Notes: generated by a model from the sequence alone, not told the origin. 64,000 nt of DNA from CAYVQE01 sp964454005 (GCA_964454005.1 CAYVQE010000003.1:54514-118513), one strand, 5' to 3'. Shown: positions 44,006 to 52,218, counted from the stretch's first letter. Program-made: numbers and translations.

Positions 44006-46366
44006 TCAGAACCGCCGATCGATGACGGTGGTCTCGCCCGGCTGGATGCGGACCTCGAGTACCTCGTCGATGCCGTCCGCCTTGCGCACCAGCCGCAGGC
44101 GGTGGGTGCCGGCCGGCAGGCGCTTGCCGACCAGGGGGGTGCGGCCCAGCCGCTTGCCTTCGAGCAGAACCGTCATCGGTCGGCCCGTGGTCAGCTGCAA
44201 CCGGCCCCGGCCGCGGCGCCGGCGCTTGTCGGCGCTGGCGGCCGCGTCGGTCTTTTCCGGATAGAACTCGAGTTCCAGGCGTTCCTCGGCCGACAGCAGC
44301 ACCCGCTGGCGATCCGGCTGATGTCCGGTGCAGCGGACCGTGACCTCGAAGTCTCGGTTGGCCGGCAGGATCACGCTGGTCAGCGGCGTCCGGCCGGCCA
44401 GTTCCATGCCCCCCAACTCGACCGCGCAGCCGGTCGGCTCGCTGCGAACGGCCAACTGGGCCAGCGGCGGCGGATCCGCCGGCGGCCGCAGCTGCAGCCC
44501 GGCGCTGGCGGCCGCCGCGGCCTCGGCGGGTTCGGGCTCCGGCTCCGGCTCGGCAGCCGGTTCGGCCGGAACCGGCTGCACCGATTCGTCGTCGCCCGAG
44601 GGCCAGATCAGGGCGGTGACCAGCAGCAGCACCACGGCCCCGACGGCTGCGGCCGGCCACCGCAGGTGAGGCGGCAGCCAAGGGTCCGGCGGCACGGCAG
44701 CGCCTGTCGGTGAAGCTACTTCGGACCGTCCGGACTCGCTCGCTGCGGCATCCTCGGCCACGGCCAGCTTGACCCGGAATCCTCCGGCCGGCTCCCCGTC
44801 CCCGGCAGCAGCCCCGTCCCCGGCAGCAGCCGGGGTCTCAGGGGCCGCGCCACCGTCCGACCCCGCCGCGTCTGCTTTCGCCGACCCGGCCGCCTCCGCA
44901 CTCGCCGCCTGGTCCTCCCGCTGGCGGACCGCGGCCACCTTCTCGGCGCCCAGATCTTCGAGCGTCGGCGGCATGGCCTCGAACGCTTCGGCCGGCGCCG
45001 CTGCCGCAGCCGGCATCGCGGCTGGCGCTGATTGCCCGGACGCCTCGGCTTGCTCGGCTGACCCGGATTGTTCAGGCCGCTCGGGCTGCTGTGGCTGCTC
45101 GGGCTGTTGGGGCGGTTCTGGCCGGTCGCCCGGCATGGTCTCGGCGGCCGCGGCGTCTGCCGGCGGCAAGGGGAGTTCCGGCGGCGACACGTCGGGCAAG
45201 GGATCGTCGCCGGCCGCTTCGTTCGGGCGCGCCTCGGCGGCCGTCTCGGTCGCGGCCCCCTCGGCAGCCGTCGGCACGGGCGGCGGACGCGGCGGCAGCG
45301 CAACCGCCGGTTCGGCCGCCGGCTCGCCCGCCTGTTCAGGCGCCGGTTCTGTGGCTGTTCCCGCAGAGCGGTCGGGCAGCAGCAAAGCCGCTGCCTCCCC
45401 TTCCAGTTCGCCGCCGGCAGCCCGCTCCAGGGCCTCGGCCTTGGCCTGCAGGCGATCCGCCAAGTGCTGCTCGAGCACCACCGCCACGGTCGCCGGCCCG
45501 GGCTCGGTGGTCAGCTCGCGGCCCACCTCGGCCAGGGCCGCCTCCAGGGCGGCGGCCGACTCCGGTCGTTCGGCCGGATCGCGGGCCAGGCACCGCCGCA
45601 GCAAGGGCTCCAGGCCGGCCGGATGGCCGGCGCCGGCGGGCAGCGGCGGCAGGTCGCCGGCCAGAATGGCCTTGCGCGCGGCCAGGTCGTCACCGCGGTC
45701 GAACAACGATCGACCGGCCGCCATCCGCCACAGCACGCTGCCGAGCGAAAAGAGGTCCGAAGCCGGGCCGGTCTGCTCACCCAGGCATTGCTCCGGCGAC
45801 AAATGGGCGGTCAACCGGCTCGGATGGGGGCGCTCCGCCGGCCGTTGCAGGTCGAAGTTGACCACCTTGACCACCCCGTCGGGCTGCAGGACCAGGTTGC
45901 GCGGGTTGACGTTGCGGTGGACCAGGTTCAGCGGCTCGCCGGCCTTGTCCTTCAGCTGGTGGACGAAAGCCAGCCCTGCCGCAGCTTGCCGGCCCACCGC
46001 GATGATCACCGGAGCCGGCAGCGCGCTACCGACCGGCAAGCGGCCGAGCAACAGCCCCAGGCCGTCACCGTCCAGGAAATCGGACACGGTGAACACGCCC
46101 GCCTTGGACTTGCCGGCCTCGATGATGCGCGTCAGGTTGGCCTGGGTCAGCCGCACCCCGATGCGGGCCTCGTCGAGGAAACGCCCCACAGCCGCTTCAT
46201 CGCGCGCCAGATGGGCCAGCAACTCGCGGATGACGACGAAACGACCGCGGCCGCTCCGACCGGCCACCCGCGCCAGCGAGACCGCGGACAACCCGCTGCG
46301 GGTCAGCGGCAACAGGACCTGGTACTCGCCCTTGCGCCCCTTGAGCGTACGCCGCGCTCTTGCCAT
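44006..46366 (-). CDS. Transmembrane pseudokinase with C-terminal PEGA domains
   Basis: This 786-aa protein has a Hanks-type kinase fold (~15-290) in which all key residues are replaced. There is no glycine loop, Arg47 stands for the VAIK lysine, HRN (150-152) stands for HRD, and NFD (170-172) stands for DFG. SPEQ and the rest of the C-lobe remain, so the fold is kept. A Pro/Ala/Glu/Gln-rich linker (~330-560), one membrane span (~568-588) and two extracytoplasmic PEGA-type domains follow, the first near SEPTGCAVELGG and the second near GRPMTVLLEGKRLGRTPL. It probably acts as a scaffold or allosteric regulator. It is the last gene of the cyclase operon. Confidence 0.88.
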   Translation of the reverse strand: MARARRTLKGRKGEYQVLLPLTRSGLSAVSLARVAGRSGRGRFVVIRELLAHLARDEAAVGRFLDEARIGVRLTQANLTRIIEAGKSKAGVFTVSDFLDGDGLGLLLGRLPVGSALPAPVIIAVGRQAAAGLAFVHQLKDKAGEPLNLVHRNVNPRNLVLQPDGVVKVVNFDLQRPAERPHPSRLTAHLSPEQCLGEQTGPASDLFSLGSVLWRMAAGRSLFDRGDDLAARKAILAGDLPPLPAGAGHPAGLEPLLRRCLARDPAERPESAAALEAALAEVGRELTTEPGPATVAVVLEQHLADRLQAKAEALERAAGGELEGEAAALLLPDRSAGTATEPAPEQAGEPAAEPAVALPPRPPPVPTAAEGAATETAAEARPNEAAGDDPLPDVSPPELPLPPADAAAAETMPGDRPEPPQQPEQPQQPERPEQSGSAEQAEASGQSAPAAMPAAAAAPAEAFEAMPPTLEDLGAEKVAAVRQREDQAASAEAAGSAKADAAGSDGGAAPETPAAAGDGAAAGDGEPAGGFRVKLAVAEDAAASESGRSEVASPTGAAVPPDPWLPPHLRWPAAAVGAVVLLLVTALIWPSGDDESVQPVPAEPAAEPEPEPEPAEAAAAASAGLQLRPPADPPPLAQLAVRSEPTGCAVELGGMELAGRTPLTSVILPANRDFEVTVRCTGHQPDRQRVLLSAEERLELEFYPEKTDAAASADKRRRRGRGRLQLTTGRPMTVLLEGKRLGRTPLVGKRLPAGTHRLRLVRKADGIDEVLEVRIQPGETTVIDRRF

Positions 46367-46422
46367 GGTTTTCCGATCGTAGCCGCGGACTGCCTGCGGA
46401 AGCAATGGGCATGTCCGCCCGG

Positions 46423-47232
46423 TCAGCTGGAGCGGACGCCGTTTTTGACTCCGAGGATGGCGAACCGCTGCGCCACCCCGGCGGAAAAGGCGAACAAGCA
46501 GGCCAGACTGCGAAACGTCTCGCTGACCGCGGTGACCGTCCCCGGCGCGGCCTCGACCAGAGGCAGGACGGCCAGGGTACCGTCGAAGCCGAGCCAGGCG
46601 ATCGAGCTGGTGGTCAGCAGGGCCCAGGGCCAGCCCAACAGGCCCCCGCGTAGCGCCAGGGCGGTCAGCAACAAGGGGGCGATCAGCACCAGGATGACCA
46701 GGTCGCCCAGACCGGAGGCGATCCACACCAGCGCCTCGCCCTCTCCGGCGAGCAGCTGTTTGAAGTTGACCACCACGGCCGACCCGGCCGAAGCCAGCGA
46801 CAGGACCACGGCAGCGGCCAGCACGGCCCGCTGGGCCCAGCGCGGACCGGGCAGCTCGAGCCCGGCCACCTTCCAGGCCCGGGCCAGCATCCAGGTGCCC
46901 ACCACGGCCGAGGCATTGGCCAGCAGGGTGGCTCCACCGCGGGCCGCCCCGCGCCAGGCGACGCCCTCGGGCACCGCCAGACCGAACACCGCGTCGCGCG
47001 CCAAGAGCAACAGCATGGCGGCGCCGTAGAACAGCCAGGCGCGGCGCAGATACTCGCCGCGGGAAAAGGCGAATGCCGCCAGGACGGCGCCCACCACGGG
47101 CATGGCCTTGGCCAGCTCCATCTCGATCCGCAGGAAGGCACCGAAAGCGGGCTCACCGGCCAACGCCAACATCCCCCCCACCAGCGCGGCCGCCCAGAGC
47201 AGCGGCACCACCACCAAGACCCGGTATCTCAA
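46423..47232 (-). CDS. Polytopic membrane protein
   Basis: This 269-aa protein has about seven hydrophobic segments and short loops, giving a 7TM-like profile, but no family was recognised. The start is TTG at 47232, overlapping the previous stop as TTGA and preceded by GAGGAGG at seven bases, a strong and well-placed ribosome site. It lies between the 77-aa protein and the pseudokinase in one operon. It could serve as a membrane receptor or anchor for the cyclase or pseudokinase. Confidence 0.75.
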   Translation of the reverse strand: MRYRVLVVVPLLWAAALVGGMLALAGEPAFGAFLRIEMELAKAMPVVGAVLAAFAFSRGEYLRRAWLFYGAAMLLLLARDAVFGLAVPEGVAWRGAARGGATLLANASAVVGTWMLARAWKVAGLELPGPRWAQRAVLAAAVVLSLASAGSAVVVNFKQLLAGEGEALVWIASGLGDLVILVLIAPLLLTALALRGGLLGWPWALLTTSSIAWLGFDGTLAVLPLVEAAPGTVTAVSETFRSLACLFAFSAGVAQRFAILGVKNGVRSS

Positions 47233-47462
47233 TCCAACACCTCCTCGCGGAGGGAGCGCAGCAATGCGTCTGTCGAATCGGCGCCCACCAGAGTGCGCAG
47301 CATCGGCCGCAAGGCATCGAGCAAGGCGGGCGCATCGGCCGCGGTCACCTGCTCGGGCGCCTTGCCCAGCGACTTGCGGGCGAAGGTCTGAACCGCCACG
47401 CGGGCGGTATTCGGCCCCAGGTAGGTACTCAGCCGTTCGACGATCTGATCGGTGACATTCAT
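47229..47462 (-). CDS. Small helical protein in the cyclase operon
   Basis: This 77-aa acidic, mainly helical protein (for example VERLSTYLGPNTARVAVQTF) has no cysteine, signal peptide or recognised family. The ATG at 47462 has GAGACGGGA upstream. A GTG 15 bp further up is the alternative. It overlaps the membrane-protein start (TTGA) and follows the cyclase gene by 53 bp. Small size and position suggest an adaptor. Confidence 0.6.
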   Translation of the reverse strand: MNVTDQIVERLSTYLGPNTARVAVQTFARKSLGKAPEQVTAADAPALLDALRPMLRTLVGADSTDALLRSLREEVLD

Positions 47463-47515
47463 TCCCGTCTCGACCACTTCACCCGCAGCCGCGGCCCGGT
47501 TCTGCCCGAACCGGC

Positions 47516-48145
47516 TCAGCGCCGGTACACCACGCGATAGGCCGCGTCGGCGCCGGGCGGCTCCTCGGCCAGCCTTTCGAAATCGACTTCCGCGAAGTCA
47601 GCCAGCGCCCGGCGGACATTCTCCGTCACCAGTATCTCCCAGGGCCCGGCCACGTCCTCGCCCAGCTTGCTGGCGGCGTTGACCTCGGCGCCGAACACAT
47701 CGTCGTCCCCGATACGCAGCACCGGCCCGTGACCGATACCCAGGCACAGCAGCACCTGCTCGGTCTCGTCCCGGTCCTGGTTGTAGGCGACCAAGGTGCG
47801 CTGCATGGCCAGGGCGCATTCCAGCGCCTTGCGCACCGAGCGGAACATGATCAGCATGCTGTCGCCCTCGAGCTTCAGCAAGATGCCGTCGTGGGCCTCG
47901 ACGCAGGGCACCAGCACGCGCTGTGACTCGAAAATCATCTGCAGAAAATGAATGATACCGAACTCGGCGACCCGCCGCGAGAAGCCCGACAGGTCGGTGA
48001 ACATCACCGCCCAGGTCTCGCCGAACAGGTCCCAGATGCGCTGATCGATCTTGGCGCGATCGGCGCCGGGCTCTAGTCGGGCGGCGATCAGGCGCTCGAG
48101 TCGGTCCATCGACGCACCGGTTCCGATCCGAAAAACGTACGGCAT
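47516..48145 (-). CDS. Class III adenylate/guanylate cyclase-like protein
   Basis: This 209-aa stand-alone cyclase homology domain has metal-binding aspartates Asp51 (FTDLSGF) and Asp95 (EGDSMLIMF), a possible purine-selecting Lys91, and the motif FGAEVNAASKLGE. In active class III enzymes the last motif contains Asn and Arg four residues apart. Here it reads Asn156...Lys160, a conservative change at the transition-state arginine. It may be a weak cyclase or a nucleotide sensor. The start has GGGAGGAG upstream. It is the first gene of the operon that ends with the pseudokinase. Confidence 0.8.
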   Translation of the reverse strand: MPYVFRIGTGASMDRLERLIAARLEPGADRAKIDQRIWDLFGETWAVMFTDLSGFSRRVAEFGIIHFLQMIFESQRVLVPCVEAHDGILLKLEGDSMLIMFRSVRKALECALAMQRTLVAYNQDRDETEQVLLCLGIGHGPVLRIGDDDVFGAEVNAASKLGEDVAGPWEILVTENVRRALADFAEVDFERLAEEPPGADAAYRVVYRR

Positions 48146-48172
48146 GGACTCCTCCCGCTGGGCTTCGGCCTC

Positions 48173-48201
48173 AGCATAGAACTTCACCTGCCCCGGGTCA
48201 A
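48173..48201 (-). promoter_or_regulatory. Sigma-70-type promoter for the cyclase operon
   Basis: On the minus strand, TTGACC and TATGCT are exactly 17 bp apart, and the -10 box lies about 28 bp upstream of the cyclase ATG. The rest of the 195-bp divergent region should hold the kinase promoter, which was not clear. Confidence 0.5.
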
Positions 48202-48340
48202 CGCGCCCCGGTGGGCCCCTATTTCCCGCCTCGGCCGCAAGCCAGATCAGCCCATCGTCCTGGCTGCGACCACTGCCGCTTGCGCTCGCGGCGCCGGCGG
48301 GAGAATATGACGGTCCGGTCCAGGCGAGGGGACGGTGGCG

Positions 48341-49057
48341 ATGGACATCCAGCGATTCGATTTCAAGCCCGGCACGGTTCTGAACCGCAAGTACGAAGTG
48401 CTCGGCTTTTTGGGCGACGGGTGGGAGGGCGAGGTCTACAAGCTGCGCGAACGGGCCACCGGCATCCGCCGGGCGGGCAAGTTCTTCTTCTCCCGCCGCA
48501 ATCCGCGCAACCGCACCCTGCGGGCCTACGCCAAGAAGCTCCACGCGCTGCGCCATTGCCATGCCCTGATCCAGTATTACACCCAGGAGAGCATGCAGTT
48601 CCAAGGACGGCGCATCGACTACCTGGTCTCCGAGTACGTCGAGGGCGAGAGCCTGTCGAGCTTCGTCGGCCGCCAGCCGGGCCGCCGGCTGCACCCTTAC
48701 CAGGCCTTGCACCTGCTGCACGCCCTGAGCAGTGGAGTGGCCGAGATGCACAACCTGCGCCACTCGCACGGCGATCTGCACACCGACAACATCATCGTGC
48801 GCCGCTACGGACTGCGCTTCGAACTCAAGCTGTTCGATTTCTTCCAGTGGGAGATGTCGACCCAGGACCTGATCCAGGAGGACGTCTACGACCTGATCCG
48901 AATCTTCTACGACGTGCTCGGCGGCAAGCGCACCTACGCCCGGCAAGCGACCACGGTCAAGACCATCTGCCGGGGCCTGAAGCGCAGCTTGATCCGCCAG
49001 CAGTTCCGCACCGCCGGCCAGTTGCGCCAGCACATCGAGACACTGGAGTGGGATTGA
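48341..49057 (+). CDS. Small protein kinase-like phosphotransferase
   Basis: This 238-aa kinase-fold protein has LGDGWEGEVY (24-33) as the glycine loop, Lys47 in the AGKFFF strand, and the catalytic loop HGDLHTDN (143-150, Asp145 and Asn150). The DFG position reads FDF (Asp166). All three catalytic residues are present. The HGDLHTDN type is shared with lipopolysaccharide kinases and RIO/ABC1-like small kinases, so the substrate may be protein or another small target. It diverges from the cyclase operon and its stop overlaps the PP2C start (TTGA), so kinase and phosphatase are coupled. A GTG two codons upstream is an alternative start. Confidence 0.82.
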   Translation: MDIQRFDFKPGTVLNRKYEVLGFLGDGWEGEVYKLRERATGIRRAGKFFFSRRNPRNRTLRAYAKKLHALRHCHALIQYYTQESMQFQGRRIDYLVSEYVEGESLSSFVGRQPGRRLHPYQALHLLHALSSGVAEMHNLRHSHGDLHTDNIIVRRYGLRFELKLFDFFQWEMSTQDLIQEDVYDLIRIFYDVLGGKRTYARQATTVKTICRGLKRSLIRQQFRTAGQLRQHIETLEWD

Positions 49058-49881
49058 AGCCCTTGACCGACGAGATGCTGGCGATCGGACACGACCACTA
49101 CGCCCCGGAGGCGGTGCGTCTGGCCAGCGGCACCGCCCTGGCCTATACCGCCCGCGATCCGACCGCCGATCGGCCCAACGAGGATGCCCTGGCGCTGTTG
49201 CCGCTCGACGACGAACGGGCCGTCATCGCCCTGGCCGACGGCGCCGGTGGGGAACCGGGTGGCGCCGAGGCAGCGGCCCTGACGCTGCGCACCTTGCAGC
49301 GGAGCCTGCGAGAAGCGCGCGCCCAGCCGCCGGCCGAGGGGCTGCGCGCGGCGATCCTGGATGCCATCGAGGCCGCCAACCGCCAGCTGCTGGACACCCT
49401 GCCGGGTGCGTTGACCACGCTGGAGGTGGTCGAGATCGGCGCCTGGCACGTCCGCTCGTATCACATCGGCGATTCGGGTACGCTGTTGATGGGCGGGCGC
49501 GGCCGAATCAAGTACCGCACCATCTCCCACTCACCGGTGGGATACGCGGTCGAGGCGGGATTGGTCGAGGCCGGCGAAGCGTTGTTCCATGAGGACCTGC
49601 ACCTGGTCAGCAACCTGCTCGGCACCCGCGAGATGCGCATCGACATCGGCCCGCGCCTGCGGCTGGCGCCACGCGATACCCTGCTGGTGGCCAGCGATGG
49701 ATTGGGCGACAACCTGTTGCCGCGCGAGCTGGTCGAGCTGGCCCGCAAGAGTCCGTTGGAACGGGTGCGCGACCGGCTGGCCGCGCTGGGCCGCCGGCGC
49801 ATGCTCGAGCCGACCGCCGGCGCGCCGTCCAAACCGGACGACCTGAGCTTCGTCCTATTCCGGCCGGACCCGCCCCGCTAA
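49054..49881 (+). CDS. PP2C-family Ser/Thr protein phosphatase
   Basis: This 275-aa PPM-family phosphatase has the expected metal-binding motifs: RPNED (Asp44), LADGAGG (Asp62), IGDSG, VASDGLGDN and a late PDDLSF. The start is probably TTG at 49054, overlapping the kinase stop as TTGA, with GGAG five bases upstream. An ATG 21 bp further in is the alternative. It should reverse the action of the kinase encoded just upstream. Such kinase-phosphatase pairs often control an output protein encoded nearby, and the divergent cyclase/pseudokinase operon is the candidate here. Confidence 0.88.
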   Translation: MKPLTDEMLAIGHDHYAPEAVRLASGTALAYTARDPTADRPNEDALALLPLDDERAVIALADGAGGEPGGAEAAALTLRTLQRSLREARAQPPAEGLRAAILDAIEAANRQLLDTLPGALTTLEVVEIGAWHVRSYHIGDSGTLLMGGRGRIKYRTISHSPVGYAVEAGLVEAGEALFHEDLHLVSNLLGTREMRIDIGPRLRLAPRDTLLVASDGLGDNLLPRELVELARKSPLERVRDRLAALGRRRMLEPTAGAPSKPDDLSFVLFRPDPPR

Positions 49882-49909
49882 CCGGCCGCGGACGCGCGGA
49901 GGTGAGCCC

Positions 49910-50326
49910 ATGGGCGAGTTCGAAATGCTGGAGCACGCCGCCGACGCCCGGGTCCGCTTGCGCGGCGACAGCCTCGAGGACGTCTTCGCCACGGCGGCCC
50001 GGGCCCTGGTCTGGTTGATGATCGGAGACAGCCAGCTCGAGCGCAGCCGGTCGCGCAACCTGGAGCTGGCGGCCGACAGCCCCACCCAGCTGCTGGTCGA
50101 CTGGCTCGACGAGCTGATCTTCTTGTTCGAGACCGAAGCCTGGCTGGTGGCCGAGGCCGAGCTGGACATCCAGCCCGGCTGGCGGTTGCGGGCGGTGACC
50201 CGGGGCCAGCCGCACGACGCCCGGCGCCAGCCGATCGAGACCGTGGTCAAGGCGACCACCCACCACCGCCTGAGACTGGAACGCCGGCGTTCGGGCTGGG
50301 AGGCCGAAGTCGTGTTCGACCTGTGA
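49910..50326 (+). CDS. Archease family protein
   Basis: This 138-aa protein matches the archease family: an N-terminal FEMLEHAADARVRLRGDSLE with the metal-binding Asp/His region, and PIETVVKATTHHRLRL before the C-terminal acidic residue. Archease activates the RNA ligase RtcB by speeding guanylylation and is normally encoded beside it. Here only a decayed rtcB scrap remains directly downstream. The ATG at 49910 has GGAGGTGA upstream. Confidence 0.9.
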   Translation: MGEFEMLEHAADARVRLRGDSLEDVFATAARALVWLMIGDSQLERSRSRNLELAADSPTQLLVDWLDELIFLFETEAWLVAEAELDIQPGWRLRAVTRGQPHDARRQPIETVVKATTHHRLRLERRRSGWEAEVVFDL

Positions 50327-50392
50327 GCCGCGGGGGACGACCATGCAGAACCCAAAGCGCGATCTCGGCCGGATATTGGCGGCAGGGGTCGG

Positions 50393-50494
50393 GTGGAATC
50401 GGGCGGCTGCATCGCCGGCGCCGATCCCGACCGGGTCAGCGCCCGGGCGAAGCAGCGCAGCCACCACCAGCTCGGCACCCTGGGCTCGGGCAAC
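50393..50494 (+). pseudogene. rtcB: Remnant of rtcB (RNA ligase) next to archease
   Basis: In one plus-strand frame, 34 codons read VESGGCIAGADPDRVSARAK followed by QRSHHQLGTLGSGN. This matches the well-conserved central RtcB segment ...GADPxxVSxRAxxRGxxQLGTLGSGNHF. The match breaks immediately after GSGN, where active RtcB has the metal-binding His-Phe. The N-terminal part, including the catalytic cysteine, and the C-terminal half are missing. A second frame just upstream (GRILAAGVGWNR) may be more of it, shifted. The scrap lies 66 bp after archease and ends 84 bp before znuA. A deletion seems to have removed rtcB and brought archease next to the transporter operon. Confidence 0.75.
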
Positions 50495-50578
50495 CGGCGG
50501 CCGCGATTGCCCTGCGGCGCGATTCCCGGTAAAAGGACATACCGGACCGGCCAGCAACCGCGGTTCCGGGGGAAGACG

Positions 50579-51454
50579 GTGATCGTGCGTATGTGGTTCA
50601 TCTTGTGTTTGGTGTTCGCGGCGCCGCAGGCGGCGGCCGCCGAGACGCCGTTGCGGATCGGTGTCAGCATCGCCCCTCAGGCCTGGCTGGTCGAGCACCT
50701 GGCCGGTCAACCGGTCGAGGTGGAGGTCATGGTGCGGCCGGGACAATCGCCGGCGACCGTGGATCCCACGCCGCGCCAGATGGCGGCGTTGGCCCGGGTA
50801 GCGGCCTATATCCGCATCGGGGTACCGTTCGAGCGCGGTTTCATCAAGAGGCTGCGGCACAATCGGCCGCAGCTGCCCATCATCGATCAGCGCCAGGGCG
50901 TGGTGTTGCTCACCCGGGACGGACGGGCCTTGAAGCCGGGAGCCGATCCGAACGCGGCCGATCCGCACATCTGGCTCGATCCTGGACGGCTGAAACGCCA
51001 GGCGGATACGGTGGCCCGCGCCTTGCGCGATCTGGCCCCGCAGCGCGCAGCCGCGATCGAAGACCGGCGTCGGCGGCTGGCGGCCGAACTCGATCGGCTC
51101 GACGGCCGCATCGGCCGACTGCTCGAACCCATGCGCGGCCAATCCCTGTTCGTCTTCCACCCGGCTTACGGCTACTTCGCCGCGGCATACGGATTGGTGC
51201 AGGTCGCCGTCCAGACCGGCGGCAAGGAACCCAGCGCCCGGCAGCTCGCCCGCCTGATCGAACGCGCTCGCCGGGCAAAGGCACGCGTCATCTTTGTCCA
51301 GCCGCAGTACTCGCGCAAGAGCGCCGAGCTGGTGGCCGAGGCCATCGGCGGGGCGGTGGTGGAGCTGGACCCGCTGGCGCCGAACGTGTTGAACAACCTG
51401 CAGCGGGTGGCCGAGCGGGTGGCCCAGGCCTTCGAGCGGCGGAGCGCGCCTTGA
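50579..51454 (+). CDS. Metal (zinc-type) ABC transporter substrate-binding protein
   Basis: This 291-aa periplasmic binding protein of cluster A-I (ZnuA/PsaA-like) has a signal peptide (MIVRMWFILCLVFAAPQAAA). Metal ligands His130 (DPHIWLDP) and His194 (FHPAYGYF) are present. The usual first ligand His of SPHTYEP is Ala here (SPATVDP, residue 59), as in a variant subgroup. There is no His-rich loop. It probably delivers Zn2+ or another divalent metal to the permease. The start is taken as GTG at 50579, after GGGGGAAG. An ATG 12 bp further in is possible. Confidence 0.85.
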   Translation: MIVRMWFILCLVFAAPQAAAAETPLRIGVSIAPQAWLVEHLAGQPVEVEVMVRPGQSPATVDPTPRQMAALARVAAYIRIGVPFERGFIKRLRHNRPQLPIIDQRQGVVLLTRDGRALKPGADPNAADPHIWLDPGRLKRQADTVARALRDLAPQRAAAIEDRRRRLAAELDRLDGRIGRLLEPMRGQSLFVFHPAYGYFAAAYGLVQVAVQTGGKEPSARQLARLIERARRAKARVIFVQPQYSRKSAELVAEAIGGAVVELDPLAPNVLNNLQRVAERVAQAFERRSAP

Positions 51455-52218
51455 ACGCGGTGCCGCCGGCGATCGAGCTGGCCGCCGTCTCGTTCGGCTT
51501 CGACGGCTCGCCGGTGTTGCAGGATGTCGACCTGCGCATCGAGCCCGGGCAGTTCGCCAGCATCGTCGGGCCCAACGGCGGCGGCAAGACCACCCTGCTC
51601 AAGCTGGTGCTGGGACTGTTGCGGCCCGATCGGGGGCGGGTGCAGGTCTTCGGCCAGCCCCCCGAGCGGGCGCGCCCGCGCATCGGCTACATGCCCCAAC
51701 ACGCGGACCACGACCGCCGGTTTCCGGCCACGGCGGGCGACGTGGTGCGCATGGGGCGCCTGCGCCGCGGCCGGCCGCTGGGACCGTTCAGCCGCCGCGA
51801 TCGCCGCGCCGCCCGCGAAGCGCTGGAGCGGGTGGGCCTGGCTGCGGTCCACGATCGGCCCTTCGCCGATCTGTCGGGCGGCCAGCGCCAGCGGGTGCTG
51901 ATCGCCAGGGCACTGGCCAGCGAGCCGGATATGCTGCTGCTCGACGAACCGACTTCGAGCATCGACACCGCCGCGGTGGACGCCTTCTACGATCTGCTCG
52001 AGACGCTCAGCCGCAGGCTGACGGTGGTCACCGTCACCCACGACATCGGCTTCGTCTCCAGCCGTGTCCGCAGCGTGGTGTGCGTCAACCGGAAGGTGGT
52101 CACCCACCCCACCAGCGCGCTGACCGGCGAGTGCCTGCGCGACATCTACGGCACCGATCTGCACCTGGTCCACCATGACCGGCGCTGCCCGCAAGAGCCC
52201 GCCGGAGGTGGTTCGTGA
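51451..52218 (+). CDS. znuC: Metal ABC transporter ATP-binding protein (ZnuC-like)
   Basis: This 255-aa ABC ATPase has Walker A GPNGGGKTT, Q-loop YMPQHAD, signature LSGGQRQR, Walker B MLLLDEP and the switch His in VTHD. It powers uptake of the metal delivered by the upstream binding protein. The start is TTG at 51451, overlapping the previous stop (TTGA), with GGAGC six bases upstream. It overlaps the permease start as GTGA. The family is clear, while the metal specificity is inferred. Confidence 0.9.
   Translation: MNAVPPAIELAAVSFGFDGSPVLQDVDLRIEPGQFASIVGPNGGGKTTLLKLVLGLLRPDRGRVQVFGQPPERARPRIGYMPQHADHDRRFPATAGDVVRMGRLRRGRPLGPFSRRDRRAAREALERVGLAAVHDRPFADLSGGQRQRVLIARALASEPDMLLLDEPTSSIDTAAVDAFYDLLETLSRRLTVVTVTHDIGFVSSRVRSVVCVNRKVVTHPTSALTGECLRDIYGTDLHLVHHDRRCPQEPAGGGS

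Noticed and set aside
50341..50580. Cobalamin-riboswitch-like element (GGTGGAATC) and a strong hairpin at 50387-50432 upstream of the metal transporter
   Set aside because: The B12 box and the other core elements are missing, and the stretch is explained by the rtcB remnant in the same place.
50343..50582. A 79-codon frame ending in a GTGA overlap with the binding-protein start
   Set aside because: It is Ala/Ser/Pro/Arg-rich without family character and overlaps the rtcB remnant in another frame. The good overlap is probably chance.
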